NCBI GenBank assembly: GCA_019912965.1 | Contig: JAIOHM010000105.1 | Location: forward strand, 1 to 64,000 | Source: Anaerolineae bacterium | Lineage (GTDB): Bacteria > Chloroflexota > Anaerolineae > Aggregatilineales > Phototrophicaceae | DNA length: 64,000 bases | Direction of reading: 5' to 3' | Shown here: in pieces, positions 52,013 through 60,175 of the stretch | How positions within the stretch are numbered: position 1 is the first letter of the stretch | Layout of the letters: the number at the start of each line of letters is the position of its first letter | Made by a program: the position numbers and the translations under genes | Notes under the pieces: generated by a model | The model's database searches: none | What the model was told of the DNA's origin: nothing | What the model saw: only the letters and a program-made list of their open reading frames with translations

Positions 52013-52537
52013 TTACTTTTTCTTGTCGGCTGCGGGTGCCAGCACCATTAACATCGTATTACCTTCCATCGTCGGCTGCTGCTCGACGAAGGCGACATCT
52101 TTCAACTCTGCCGCGATTTCCAACATGCGCTGCAAGGCAATATCTGGATAATCTCGTTCGCGTCCGCGGAAGCGTGCCCGCACACGCACTTTCATCCCCT
52201 GCCGAATCCAGTCACGAGCATTTTGAACCTTAAAACCCAGATGATGCTGGTCGGTTTTGGGGCGAAGCTGGATTTCTTTGATTTCGATGACCTTCTGCTG
52301 CTTTTTAGCTTCACGTTCCCGGCGGCGTTTCTCATATTGAAACTTGCCGAAGTCCATGATGCGGCAGACAGGTGGTTCAGCATTGGGCGAAACCTCAACC
52401 AGATCGAGGTTTTTTGCCTCGGCCATCTCCAACGCCGTCCGCAGCGAAACAACGCCGATATTTTCGTTGTTATCGTTAATGAGCCGGACTTCGCGGGCGC
52501 GTATCTGATCGTTGACGCGATAATTTGCAGCGCTTAT
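52013..52537 (-). CDS. infC: Translation initiation factor IF-3, probable AUA start
   Basis: IF-3 prevents subunit joining and checks start codons. Both domains are present: the N-terminal YRVNDQIRAREVRLINDNNE with FGKFQYEKRRREREAKKQQK at its end, and the C-terminal KEIQLRPKTDQHHLGFKVQN with GRERDYPDIALQRML. No ATG or GTG lies near the expected start. ATA at 52537 gives ISAANYRVND, the usual length, with GAAGGG nine bases upstream. The alternative TTG at 52609 would add 24 residues, but it is the -35 box of the promoter at 52581-52609 and so would not be in the mRNA. Non-AUG starts are known for infC and allow feedback control by IF-3. Confidence 0.9.
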   Translation of the reverse strand: MSAANYRVNDQIRAREVRLINDNNENIGVVSLRTALEMAEAKNLDLVEVSPNAEPPVCRIMDFGKFQYEKRRREREAKKQQKVIEIKEIQLRPKTDQHHLGFKVQNARDWIRQGMKVRVRARFRGRERDYPDIALQRMLEIAAELKDVAFVEQQPTMEGNTMLMVLAPAADKKK

Positions 52538-52580
52538 GGCCTTACACCCTTCTATATTGAGATCATGCTTAGAGTGGAAA

Positions 52581-52609
52581 AGTCTAGCATACCCATTAAG
52601 GGAAGTCAA
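52581..52609 (-). promoter_or_regulatory. Promoter of the infC operon
   Basis: Minus strand: TTGACT (52609-52604), a 17-base spacer, an extended -10 TGC and TAGACT (52586-52581). Transcription should start near 52574, giving a leader of about 37 bases with a GAAGGG ribosome site before the proposed ATA start. Confidence 0.65.
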
Positions 52610-52660
52610 TATGCGTATCTTGCCTCAGATACGCGATGTGGAAAGAGCTGTTATGGCGGT

Positions 52661-53023
52661 TTACAGGGGTTCTGCGTTTTTAGTGCTGCGGACGATGCCC
52701 AAAGAACCGTGCTGGTTGGCAAAGGCGCGCACATCTTCCAGTGCCTGATCGTAAAGTTCGATCAATTCATCGTCTTCGCCTTTGTGACGGCGCAATGTCT
52801 GGATAGCACAGGCGGCGCAGCCTTTCATGGCACGGTAGCTATCGGTTTCGCAGGCCATACAGCCGTTGAGCCGAATCATCATGAGCATGAAGGCTAAAGT
52901 TTCTTCATGGGTTTCCGGCAGCGCCATAACACGCTCTACTAATCCGCGCCATTGTGTACCACGTAGTTTTCGCAGGGCGGGAATGACATGATGTGGGAAG
53001 AGCAGTTCGTTATTGGTATACAT
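52661..53023 (-). CDS. Small double-CxxC protein
   Basis: A 120-residue helix-rich protein with two CxxC pairs, C55-M-A-C58 and C69-A-A-C72, separated by ten residues (ETDSYRAMKG). This could hold zinc or an iron-sulfur cluster. The rest is charged helix (RRHKGEDDELIELYDQALED). Start at the ATG preceded by CCAGGAAAATAT; 17 upstream codons are in frame without a ribosome site. Transcribed from the same strand as infC but about 50 bases upstream of its promoter, probably independently. Not recognised. Confidence 0.65.
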   Translation of the reverse strand: MYTNNELLFPHHVIPALRKLRGTQWRGLVERVMALPETHEETLAFMLMMIRLNGCMACETDSYRAMKGCAACAIQTLRRHKGEDDELIELYDQALEDVRAFANQHGSLGIVRSTKNAEPL

Positions 53024-53180
53024 ATATTTTCCTGGCTGCCGGATGCTGTGACACAACCTGTCGCACATAAGCATACGGTTGAATGCTATGGTAGCACAAG
53101 TAGGACTCCCGTACCATACAACAAAACGTTTGCGCGGTGGGACTAAATCCTTTAAGCTAGGCGGGCAATCGAGCAGCTAT

Positions 53181-53202
53181 GGCGAGGGTCTCAGACCCTG
53201 CC
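53181..53202. repeat. Short palindrome before a lipoprotein gene
   Basis: GGCGAGGGTC and AGACCCTGCC form a dyad around GGGTCTCAGACCC. It resembles other palindromic repeats of the window. It lies 30 bases ahead of the lipoprotein start. Confidence 0.4.
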
Positions 53203-53231
53203 AGCGGATGCGGATTTAGGAAACACTGAGC

Positions 53232-54398
53232 ATGTCACGTTTATTTTTACTGTGCTTGTTTTTACTGGCTGGATGCAGTGGCGGGGCGGTGGTTTTTGCA
53301 CCGACCCAGCCTCCGCCAGATTTATCTCCGCTGCGTTATAGCCATCCCGGTGGGGCATTCACTGTGGTGCTGCCCCGTAACTGGTCAGTATATGAGCAGC
53401 ATACGACGGTGCTGGCTTCGGCGGCTTTTGCTGAACCGGGAACGGATGAACCTATGCTGCGGTTGGGCGTTATCAATCTGGGACGCCCGGTAGATTCATC
53501 CTTTCTGGCGGAACTTCTGGATCGTTATCAGACAGTGATCCGTTCAGACGCCGGACGGTATACCGAGGTTGATCGTCAGGCGATGGGTGACGGCAGTTGG
53601 CGGCTTTCCGGGCTGCGTCAGACCTTGGGTGGTTTTACTGAGCAGGTGAATACCTTCATCCAGAGAGCCGGAAATTTTATCGGGGTGGCGGAAGTGATTA
53701 TCCCAAATGATCCGTTACGACTGGTGAATTTACAGCAGATTGTCAACAGTTTTACCATTAATACCGATTCGGTACTGCAAGCCACTGAGCCGGAAACGTT
53801 GGCGCAGTTGGGCGCGGGCGGTTTAGAGGTAATTCATCTTTCAACCTGGACGACCCCGGCGGGTGTGTTTTTCATCACAGGTGAGGTGGCTAATCTGGGC
53901 AATACACTGGTGACGGATGTTCCGTTACGCGCAGTTTTGCGAACGCCAGAGGGTTTGCCTGTCGCAGAGGCGGTGGATGTGGCGATGGGATACGGTATTC
54001 CGCCGGGCGGATTCGCGCCTTTCAGTTTGCGATTTGGGCAGGGACAACCCGCACTTACAGCGACATTTGAACTGGAACTGGGCGGGGTGGACTGGACACC
54101 AGAGATTGAGCGCACGATTTATGGAGCAGAACGCCTTACATGGACAGATGCATCGCAAGTTGAAGGTGACGGATCACTGGTGGTTACGGGCGGCGCGACC
54201 AACATTGGGGCGGAAGTAGCACGCGATCTACGGGCAGTTGTGACAGTTTTTGACACAACCGGGAACGTAATTGCAGCCGGGTTTAACGATTTCGCACCTG
54301 TGCTTAATCCCAACGAGTCCGCACCTTTCCGGTTGGCTATCCCGGAAATGGGGGGGCAACCCGCTAATTACATCCTTACCGTACAGGGTTTACCATGA
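53232..54398 (+). CDS. Lipoprotein with two beta-rich domains
   Basis: A 388-residue lipoprotein: signal peptide MSRLFLLCLFLLAGC with the lipobox LAGC. The first half (about 35-180) has a PsbP-like opening (YSHPGGAFTVVLPRNWSVYE). The second half holds two FxLYD-like beta-sandwich repeats (FFITGEVANLGNTLVTDVPL and LVVTGGATNIGAEVARDLRA), domains commonly found in secreted bacterial proteins. No catalytic motif. Its stop overlaps the start of the HAD gene by four bases. Confidence 0.8.
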   Translation: MSRLFLLCLFLLAGCSGGAVVFAPTQPPPDLSPLRYSHPGGAFTVVLPRNWSVYEQHTTVLASAAFAEPGTDEPMLRLGVINLGRPVDSSFLAELLDRYQTVIRSDAGRYTEVDRQAMGDGSWRLSGLRQTLGGFTEQVNTFIQRAGNFIGVAEVIIPNDPLRLVNLQQIVNSFTINTDSVLQATEPETLAQLGAGGLEVIHLSTWTTPAGVFFITGEVANLGNTLVTDVPLRAVLRTPEGLPVAEAVDVAMGYGIPPGGFAPFSLRFGQGQPALTATFELELGGVDWTPEIERTIYGAERLTWTDASQVEGDGSLVVTGGATNIGAEVARDLRAVVTVFDTTGNVIAAGFNDFAPVLNPNESAPFRLAIPEMGGQPANYILTVQGLP

Positions 54399-55114
54399 GC
54401 ATCACCCATATCCTGTTTGATCTGCATGGGACACTGGTGGAGAGTGATCATCGGCTGCCTGCGTGTTATGCGACTGAATTAGGCAAGTATATGGCAGGGC
54501 GGTTCGGCGGTCTGGTGGAACAGTGGAGCGAGGCGAACCGCCGCGTTGTGGCAGATTGGGACAGCTATTATGCCGATTTGGATTTTACAGGTGATCGCGG
54601 TTTGGATGATATGTGGGAAGGGATGATTCGGACAACGCGGGCGCTGTTTCGCCTGACGGGAACAGCTGAACCGGATTTAGCGACGATAACCACCCTTTCC
54701 CGCGAACTGCCTTACCATGCAACCCGATACTGTGATGCTTTCCATGTGGATGCCCGTCCAACACTGGAACGACTGCGGGCGGCAGGGTACAGCATTGGGG
54801 TTGCTTCGCACACGACGGTTGCCCAAGCAAAAGGCACATTAGAAGGTGGGCGATTGGAGCATTTATTTGATGGGCCGCTGGTTTGCTCTGATGTAGCGGG
54901 CTGTTTTGGGAAAAGCGCAAAATTTTATCGTTCGTCTGGTCTTCTACCGGAAAGCTGTTTGGTCGTCGATGACCAAGCGGAAGGTATCAACGGGGCGAAG
55001 GCCGCCGGGATGCGGGCAGTGCAGATTTTGCGGAAGGCGGTGCGTGTTCATCCCCAGGCCGACCATGTTTTGCACGGCGACCTGGGGGGATTGTTGAACT
55101 ATTTGGGGTTATAA
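54395..55114 (+). CDS. HAD-superfamily protein with altered catalytic motif
   Basis: A 239-residue HAD-fold protein with a helical cap. Motif I reads HILFDLHGTLVES: the nucleophile D9 is present but the second aspartate, two residues on, is histidine. The later motifs look intact: VASHTT for the serine/threonine position, FGKSAKFY for the lysine, and CLVVDDQAEGINGAKAAGMR for the acidic pair. Phosphatases of this group use the second aspartate as acid/base, so the activity may be altered, as in haloacid dehalogenases that also lack it. Coupled to the lipoprotein gene upstream. Confidence 0.85.
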   Translation: MSITHILFDLHGTLVESDHRLPACYATELGKYMAGRFGGLVEQWSEANRRVVADWDSYYADLDFTGDRGLDDMWEGMIRTTRALFRLTGTAEPDLATITTLSRELPYHATRYCDAFHVDARPTLERLRAAGYSIGVASHTTVAQAKGTLEGGRLEHLFDGPLVCSDVAGCFGKSAKFYRSSGLLPESCLVVDDQAEGINGAKAAGMRAVQILRKAVRVHPQADHVLHGDLGGLLNYLGL

Positions 55115-55115
55115 C

Positions 55116-55706
55116 CTACTGCGATGGCGCACCGACAGCCGTTAATAATGCGAACAACTGCGAAAGTTCTGGTGGAATCAGACCATCGTCGGCTTTGATG
55201 GTTTTGCTGGAACCAGCGCGGTCAACAGTGAGTTCATAGTGATAGACTTCGGCACTGCGTCCCGGCGCTTCAAACACACCTTCGATGCCGAAGAAGTTAA
55301 TTAAATCAATCTGGTCATCAAGCAGTTTAACCTGATCAGCAGTGATGGCGGTGACTACTCCATCGCGCGTGACCGTTCCGTTTTGCAAAATTTCAACCGT
55401 TATAGGAACACCAGCTACCCCGCCTGTACGGGTGAATAGAATGATGTCAAAGAGCAGCGCGGCTTCCGGGTCTTCGGTAGCGATATTCACCAATGTGCCG
55501 GGAATGGGCAGCGGTGCTTCCCCGGTGGCGAATTCACGCTGCGCGGGTGTTACCGTGATGGCAGGCGCAAGGTTCGGGTCAGTGGTGCTGTCTGCTGGCG
55601 GATTTGATGTGTCCACCTGTGGGGCAGCAGTCGGTTGATCGCCCGCACCACCACAGGCGGCCAGAACGATCAAACAGATGAGGCATAAAAGCGCATTACG
55701 TCGCAT
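55116..55706 (-). CDS. Lipoprotein, unrecognised
   Basis: A 196-residue lipoprotein: signal peptide with lipobox VLAACGG. A flexible stretch rich in T, P and D follows (TAAPQVDTSNPPADSTTDPN), then a beta-rich domain of about 130 residues (TLVNIATEDPEAALLFDIIL onward) that I do not recognise. Start at the ATG preceded by GGGAGAAATTTTCA; the long frame upstream is basic and lacks a site. It is convergent with the HAD gene, one base apart. Confidence 0.75.
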   Translation of the reverse strand: MRRNALLCLICLIVLAACGGAGDQPTAAPQVDTSNPPADSTTDPNLAPAITVTPAQREFATGEAPLPIPGTLVNIATEDPEAALLFDIILFTRTGGVAGVPITVEILQNGTVTRDGVVTAITADQVKLLDDQIDLINFFGIEGVFEAPGRSAEVYHYELTVDRAGSSKTIKADDGLIPPELSQLFALLTAVGAPSQ

Positions 55707-55867
55707 TGAAAATTTCTCCCGTGAACGCAATCTCTTTGTAAGTGTGGATGACCTTTTGCTCTGAGGCAAGTGTACTTTGGGCATCTTTCCTTAATGGTAA
55801 ACCCATTTGAACCTGTGAAGCGCTCTGATTTTATTATAATGGTGTTCGCGTTTGTCAGGAGGGCATA

Positions 55868-56172
55868 TTGATTTCCTATTCGACCGTGGAAATTGCCCGC
55901 TGGGCGCTGGCGATGCTTAAACGATGGGTGGCTGAACGGTTTACATGGTGATTGCGAGTATTCAACCACTGGATATGGTGCGGTACAAGCGGGCTATTCG
56001 GTATTACACAGACGAATAGGCATAAGCAAAAATTTAAACTACAGGGGTTTTTATGGCAGCAATGACAGTAAGCTCTGCCGCCGCCATGTTCGCCATAAAA
56101 TCGCTATTCGCTGAGGGCGTTGGCGTCTTTGAACTGAGAGTTTGTATTTATACAGCGGGTTTTGGTGGATAG
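55868..56172 (+). other. Cluster of very short open frames in a 520-base gap
   Basis: Between 55707 and 56226 no normal gene is seen. A perfect TATAAT at 55835-55840 (weak -35) is followed by AGGAGGG and a TTG that opens a 27-codon frame (55868-55951). An ATG overlapping its stop opens a 24-codon frame (55945-56019). A third frame of 39 codons (56053-56172) follows CAGGGGTTTTT. They could be small peptides, a leader, or remains of a decayed gene. Confidence 0.3.
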
Positions 56173-56226
56173 GGAAGCGATCATCACCTGTGCCTCTGGC
56201 TACTATCTTCAATGTAGAACAAAAGT

Positions 56227-57633
56227 TCAGTTTGTCAAGTGCGTGGGCGATTGGGAAGTGGTTAGGGTTTGGTTTTGCTGGCGGCGCTGGAACAGATTGA
56301 TAAGGCTCATAAGGCCGATGCCTGCCAGCAGCGTGACGATTGGAATCAGGGGCAAATAGTAACGCTGCCACGGGAGGGGGTTGATGAGCAGGCTGGCAAT
56401 GGTGACTGCCAACCAGACCATCAAGCCAATCCGCCAACTTCGCCAGTTCCGCATGGTTGCGATAATCCCAATACCCGCAAACAGAGTAAGCAATCCGCCG
56501 AGCAACGTTCCGAATTGAAGACCGCTTAATGGGGAGTTCATGTAGCGGCGGATTTCTTCAGCAATGGTTGGGATGCCTACCCAGAATGCGACCTCAAACT
56601 GCTGTGGCGTGGTCATGAAAGGCTGGGTGATGATGGCTTCGATGCGCTGTAAGAGTGTGGTTGGGTTTCCGCCGGCGACGGCGACCTGAATATCCAGCAG
56701 CATTTGGCGTTGGACGACCAGATCACCCAAGCGGGCGATGGGGTCGTTCCAGAGGGCGGGCGACAGGGCAATGAACAGGGCAAGGGTGAGCAGGGCGGAA
56801 AGTGTGAGTTTAAGGATGAATATTGACCTCACCCCCCAATCCCTTCTCCAACTCGGAGAGGGGGAGGAAGATGCGGGGGCAGCAGGCCGCATTTCTACAG
56901 GGGTTTTGAAGATGTCGAGAATCAATGTGAATAAAATCCACCCGAATGCACCTGCAACAAAGACGGCGGCGCTGTGCTTGCTGGCGAGGGCGAGGCCGCT
57001 GGATAAACCGAGGAGAATGAACCCTAACCAACCGCGTCGTCCCCGGCTGATGTGTACTGCAATCAATATCGCCAGCAGGCCGAAAAACAGCAGTGAACCT
57101 TCCATCATGGCGCGGCGTCCATTGAGCAAAATCACCGGATTCAGGGTGTAGAGGGCGCTCACCAAATAAGCCAAAGGACGCCCACCGAACTGTTCACCCA
57201 AAGCGAACATCACAACTGCGCTGGCGGCGAGAAATAAGGTTGATGAGATGCGTCCGGCGGCTAAAAGGGCTTCCGAGGGGCGATGCCCGGTTTGCACATT
57301 GCTGTCGTAATCCAACCCCCAATCCCAACCGGGGCGGGGCGGGAGCATTCCGGTGTTCAGTCCGGCTAACTGCCAGCTCAGGCCGATGGCATAACGATTG
57401 ATTGAGCCGTTCAAAATCCGCAGCCAGGGGTCTTCGTCAATGTTATAGGGCGGGGTGACTATCAGACGGGCCGGGTCACGCTCGATAAAGGCGGTGGCGT
57501 AATCGTGGCTCATGTAAATCTGCATGGCTTCGTCGCCATGAAAAGCGGCCTGCATCATTCCGGCCAGTATGTAGATTGACAGGAGCATAAGCCAGAGTGC
57601 ATCAAGGGCGCGGGGAAAGCGTAGGCGGTTCAA
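56227..57633 (-). CDS. GT39-like membrane glycosyltransferase
   Basis: A 468-residue integral membrane protein with about 10-11 helices. The first loop has FHGDEAMQIY, the acidic pair expected of the PMT/ArnT-like group that moves sugars from polyprenyl carriers. A conserved LNPVILLNGRRAMMEGSLLF segment supports this. Residues about 255-270 (ASSSPSPSWRRDWGVRS) are encoded by a REP-like repeat inserted in frame in a loop. Divergent from the 824-residue membrane protein at 57683, with which it may share a role in envelope glycan assembly. Confidence 0.82.
   Translation of the reverse strand: MNRLRFPRALDALWLMLLSIYILAGMMQAAFHGDEAMQIYMSHDYATAFIERDPARLIVTPPYNIDEDPWLRILNGSINRYAIGLSWQLAGLNTGMLPPRPGWDWGLDYDSNVQTGHRPSEALLAAGRISSTLFLAASAVVMFALGEQFGGRPLAYLVSALYTLNPVILLNGRRAMMEGSLLFFGLLAILIAVHISRGRRGWLGFILLGLSSGLALASKHSAAVFVAGAFGWILFTLILDIFKTPVEMRPAAPASSSPSPSWRRDWGVRSIFILKLTLSALLTLALFIALSPALWNDPIARLGDLVVQRQMLLDIQVAVAGGNPTTLLQRIEAIITQPFMTTPQQFEVAFWVGIPTIAEEIRRYMNSPLSGLQFGTLLGGLLTLFAGIGIIATMRNWRSWRIGLMVWLAVTIASLLINPLPWQRYYLPLIPIVTLLAGIGLMSLINLFQRRQQNQTLTTSQSPTHLTN
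56825..56870. repeat. REP-like element inside the GT39-like gene, copy 5
   Basis: Plus strand reads GACCTCACCCCCCAATCCC, then TTCTCC, ACTC and GGAGAGGGGGAGG. This is the same dispersed element as at 219, 441, 20615 and 29326, here translated in frame. Confidence 0.7.
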
Positions 57634-57682
57634 TCTGGATAGTCACCTTGAAACCTGATTACAATAGGCTGCTGATTGTAGC

Positions 57683-60157
57683 ATGAAGGATTGGAATTCC
57701 TGCGTGACGATTTCCCTACGCGCTTTACGCCCGCACCTGATGGTTTATTTGTCGTATCTCGCTATCACGGTCTATCTGACATGGCCGCTGGTGACGGTGT
57801 TCAGCACGCATCTGGCGGGGCACACGTTCGCGGATTCGTATGAATATGCACGGCATATCTGGTGGTTCAAGTATGCACTGCAAACGGGCGCGCCATTATT
57901 CTTTCAGTCGATGCTGGCGTATCCCGATGGGTTGCCGTCGGTGTGGCTGTGGAGCATTCCGCTGCAATCGTTTCCGGCATGGCTGTTGGCATTCGTGATG
58001 CCGCTACCTGCCGCATTCAATCTATCGCTGCTGCTGACACTAGCGTTAAATGGCTGGGCGGCTTATGTTCTGGCGCTGCATCTGACCAAAAATCGTCCAG
58101 CGGCATGGCTGGCGGGTCTGGTGTTTATGGTGTATCCGACGTTTGCCGGGCAGATGGCAGCGGGACACAGCGGGTTATTGGCGTTGTGGGGTGTGCCGCT
58201 GTTTACGCTGGCATTATTCAAACTGCGGGTGGGGGCATCGCGGCGGTGGTTGGCGCTTGGAATACTCTTTTTCGTAAGCAGTTTGCTGGGCAGTACGCTG
58301 GTGCTGATTTATATGCTGTTCCCCATCCTTACCGTTTTTGGATTGATGCTGATCGTTAAACGCGAATGGGCGGCACTGCGGCGGGTGGCGCTGATGGTGC
58401 TGGGCGGTGGATTGCTGTCGCTGATTTTTATCCTTCCGGGTGCAGTGGAATCGGCTGGTTTGCCCCCGGAAGGCGGCGATATTTTATACAGCGCGGATTT
58501 GCTGGCGGTAGTTACACCTTCGTTTCAGAACAGCCTGTTTCGGGGTTTGGAATATCCGCGCCGGGTGCTGGGTGTTGATCCGTTTGAGAAAATGGCTTAT
58601 GTGGGAATAGCTGCCGGGGTTTTAGGGATGGTCGCAATATGGCGACAATCAGCCGCGCGGTGGTGGTTATTGTTGGGGATAGTGGCATGGGTGTTTTCGC
58701 TCGGCCCAATGTTGAAGATTTTTGATGTTCCCGTGCGGGTGGACTTCGGCGGTTATGATACAGCGATTACACTGCCGTGGCTCTGGGCGCAGTTTGTGCC
58801 ATTGCTGAACATCAGCCGCACTCCGGCACGGTTCAATTTTACACTGGCGCTGGCGGTGGCGATGCTGGCAGGATATGGGTTTTTAGTTCTCAGTTCTCGG
58901 TTATCAGTTCTCGGTTATCAGTTTCCAGTTAAAGGCGATCAATCGTCAGCAATCGGTGTTCGGGCGAAAGGAAGAAATCTCATTACTCGTTACTCCTTGC
59001 TTGTGATTATTGCTGTCTTTGTGCTGTATGAGTATCCATTTTTCTGGTATCCCGATGGGAGTTTGCCAAAGCTGCCGGTGATTTCCGGCGTTGTGCCTGC
59101 CCCTGTGGAGGCGCTGGCGGAACGGGATGATATTCGGGCGGTGCTGGATATTCCCTGGCAGCATCCGCTGACAGATAAGGCGGCGATGTATTTGCAAACC
59201 GGGCATCATCAGCCATTGATTGCAGGACATGTGGTGCGGGAAACCCCGGTTGATCCGGCTAAATTATGGATTTTGCAGAGTACCCTCGATCCAGCGCTGC
59301 TGAATGCGGCAGGGGCAGATGTGGTGATTCTGCATAAGGAATTCGATGATTCGGATGGGGCGACGGAAACCTTCATGCGAGGGCAGTTGGGCGAGGCGGT
59401 ATATGAGGACGAGACGATTGCGATGTTCCAATCGCCAGAGACGACCGATGAACCTGTGTTCACAACGATTGTTACTTCGTTGACTGAAGTCACGGATCGG
59501 GCAGACTCGTATCTGTATGCGCCGGAAAGCGGTTGGGTGCGTTTCGCGGGCAAGCTGGATGGCGCGGGACGAGATGTGGTGCTGTATGTGAATGATGTGC
59601 GGATGCATGGTTGGCGGGTGGAATCGGGGATGGGTTTCGATGTGCCGCTGTATTTGCCAGCAGTGGGTTATTACACAATTTCGCTGGTCGTTGAACCCGC
59701 GTGTCCAACGAATTTTAATCCGACCCTGGAATGCCGCACGGTGGGGCTGGCTGATGTGGCATTCGGAGAATTTCAGCCCTCGGCTGGTGAAGCGGTGATA
59801 TTTGAGTATCAGATTACGCTGTTAGCAACGCAAACGCGGGTTGAAAATGATGCACTGCTGGCAGATTTATCATGGGAATTTGAGCGGGCGCTGACGGAAA
59901 ATGATGTGCGGTTTGTGCATGTGCAGGCAGCAGACGGACAGGTAGTGGCACAGGAAGATATTCCATTAGGGATACAACCAGAAGGTGGTTGGTCGGAAAC
60001 GGTTGCAATTGCGCTGCCGGGTGATCTGCCATCGGGTGAATACAAAGTGTATACGGGGTGGTATGCCTACCCAGATACCGTGCCATTTCCAATTTTGTCC
60101 GATGTTCTAGATGCAGCAGGAGGACGACTGCTGATTGGGACGTTCACGATTGAGTGA
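57683..60157 (+). CDS. Large membrane protein with C-terminal extracytoplasmic domain
   Basis: An 824-residue protein. The N-terminal 450 residues contain about 11-12 helices. The first loop (HTFADSYEYARHIWWFKYAL, then YPDGLPSVW) and the AGLVFMVYPTFAGQMAAGHS segment resemble membrane glycosyltransferases of the GT-C or YfhO-like kind. The C-terminal 370 residues lie outside and include two beta-rich regions. Residues about 401-416 are encoded by a heptamer-like repeat in the loop before the last helix. Start at the ATG; no strong ribosome site is visible. Probably works on lipid-linked sugars. Confidence 0.75.
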   Translation: MKDWNSCVTISLRALRPHLMVYLSYLAITVYLTWPLVTVFSTHLAGHTFADSYEYARHIWWFKYALQTGAPLFFQSMLAYPDGLPSVWLWSIPLQSFPAWLLAFVMPLPAAFNLSLLLTLALNGWAAYVLALHLTKNRPAAWLAGLVFMVYPTFAGQMAAGHSGLLALWGVPLFTLALFKLRVGASRRWLALGILFFVSSLLGSTLVLIYMLFPILTVFGLMLIVKREWAALRRVALMVLGGGLLSLIFILPGAVESAGLPPEGGDILYSADLLAVVTPSFQNSLFRGLEYPRRVLGVDPFEKMAYVGIAAGVLGMVAIWRQSAARWWLLLGIVAWVFSLGPMLKIFDVPVRVDFGGYDTAITLPWLWAQFVPLLNISRTPARFNFTLALAVAMLAGYGFLVLSSRLSVLGYQFPVKGDQSSAIGVRAKGRNLITRYSLLVIIAVFVLYEYPFFWYPDGSLPKLPVISGVVPAPVEALAERDDIRAVLDIPWQHPLTDKAAMYLQTGHHQPLIAGHVVRETPVDPAKLWILQSTLDPALLNAAGADVVILHKEFDDSDGATETFMRGQLGEAVYEDETIAMFQSPETTDEPVFTTIVTSLTEVTDRADSYLYAPESGWVRFAGKLDGAGRDVVLYVNDVRMHGWRVESGMGFDVPLYLPAVGYYTISLVVEPACPTNFNPTLECRTVGLADVAFGEFQPSAGEAVIFEYQITLLATQTRVENDALLADLSWEFERALTENDVRFVHVQAADGQVVAQEDIPLGIQPEGGWSETVAIALPGDLPSGEYKVYTGWYAYPDTVPFPILSDVLDAAGGRLLIGTFTIE
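58885..58930. repeat. Heptamer-like repeat inside the 824-residue gene
   Basis: Tandem units of the type AGTTCTC and GGTTATC, repeated five or six times. The reverse complement resembles the intergenic stretch at 269-299. It is translated in frame as SSRLSVLGYQF. Confidence 0.6.
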
Positions 60158-60175
60158 TGCTGTAAGTGGTTAAAT

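Noticed and set aside
53100-53231. Possible tRNA-like fold before the lipoprotein gene
   Set aside because: Only a short GGGTCTCAGACCC palindrome is present; no acceptor, D or T arm pattern.
56269-56529. Plus-strand frame opposite the GT39-like gene
   Set aside because: Lies antisense to membrane-protein codons and lacks a start context.
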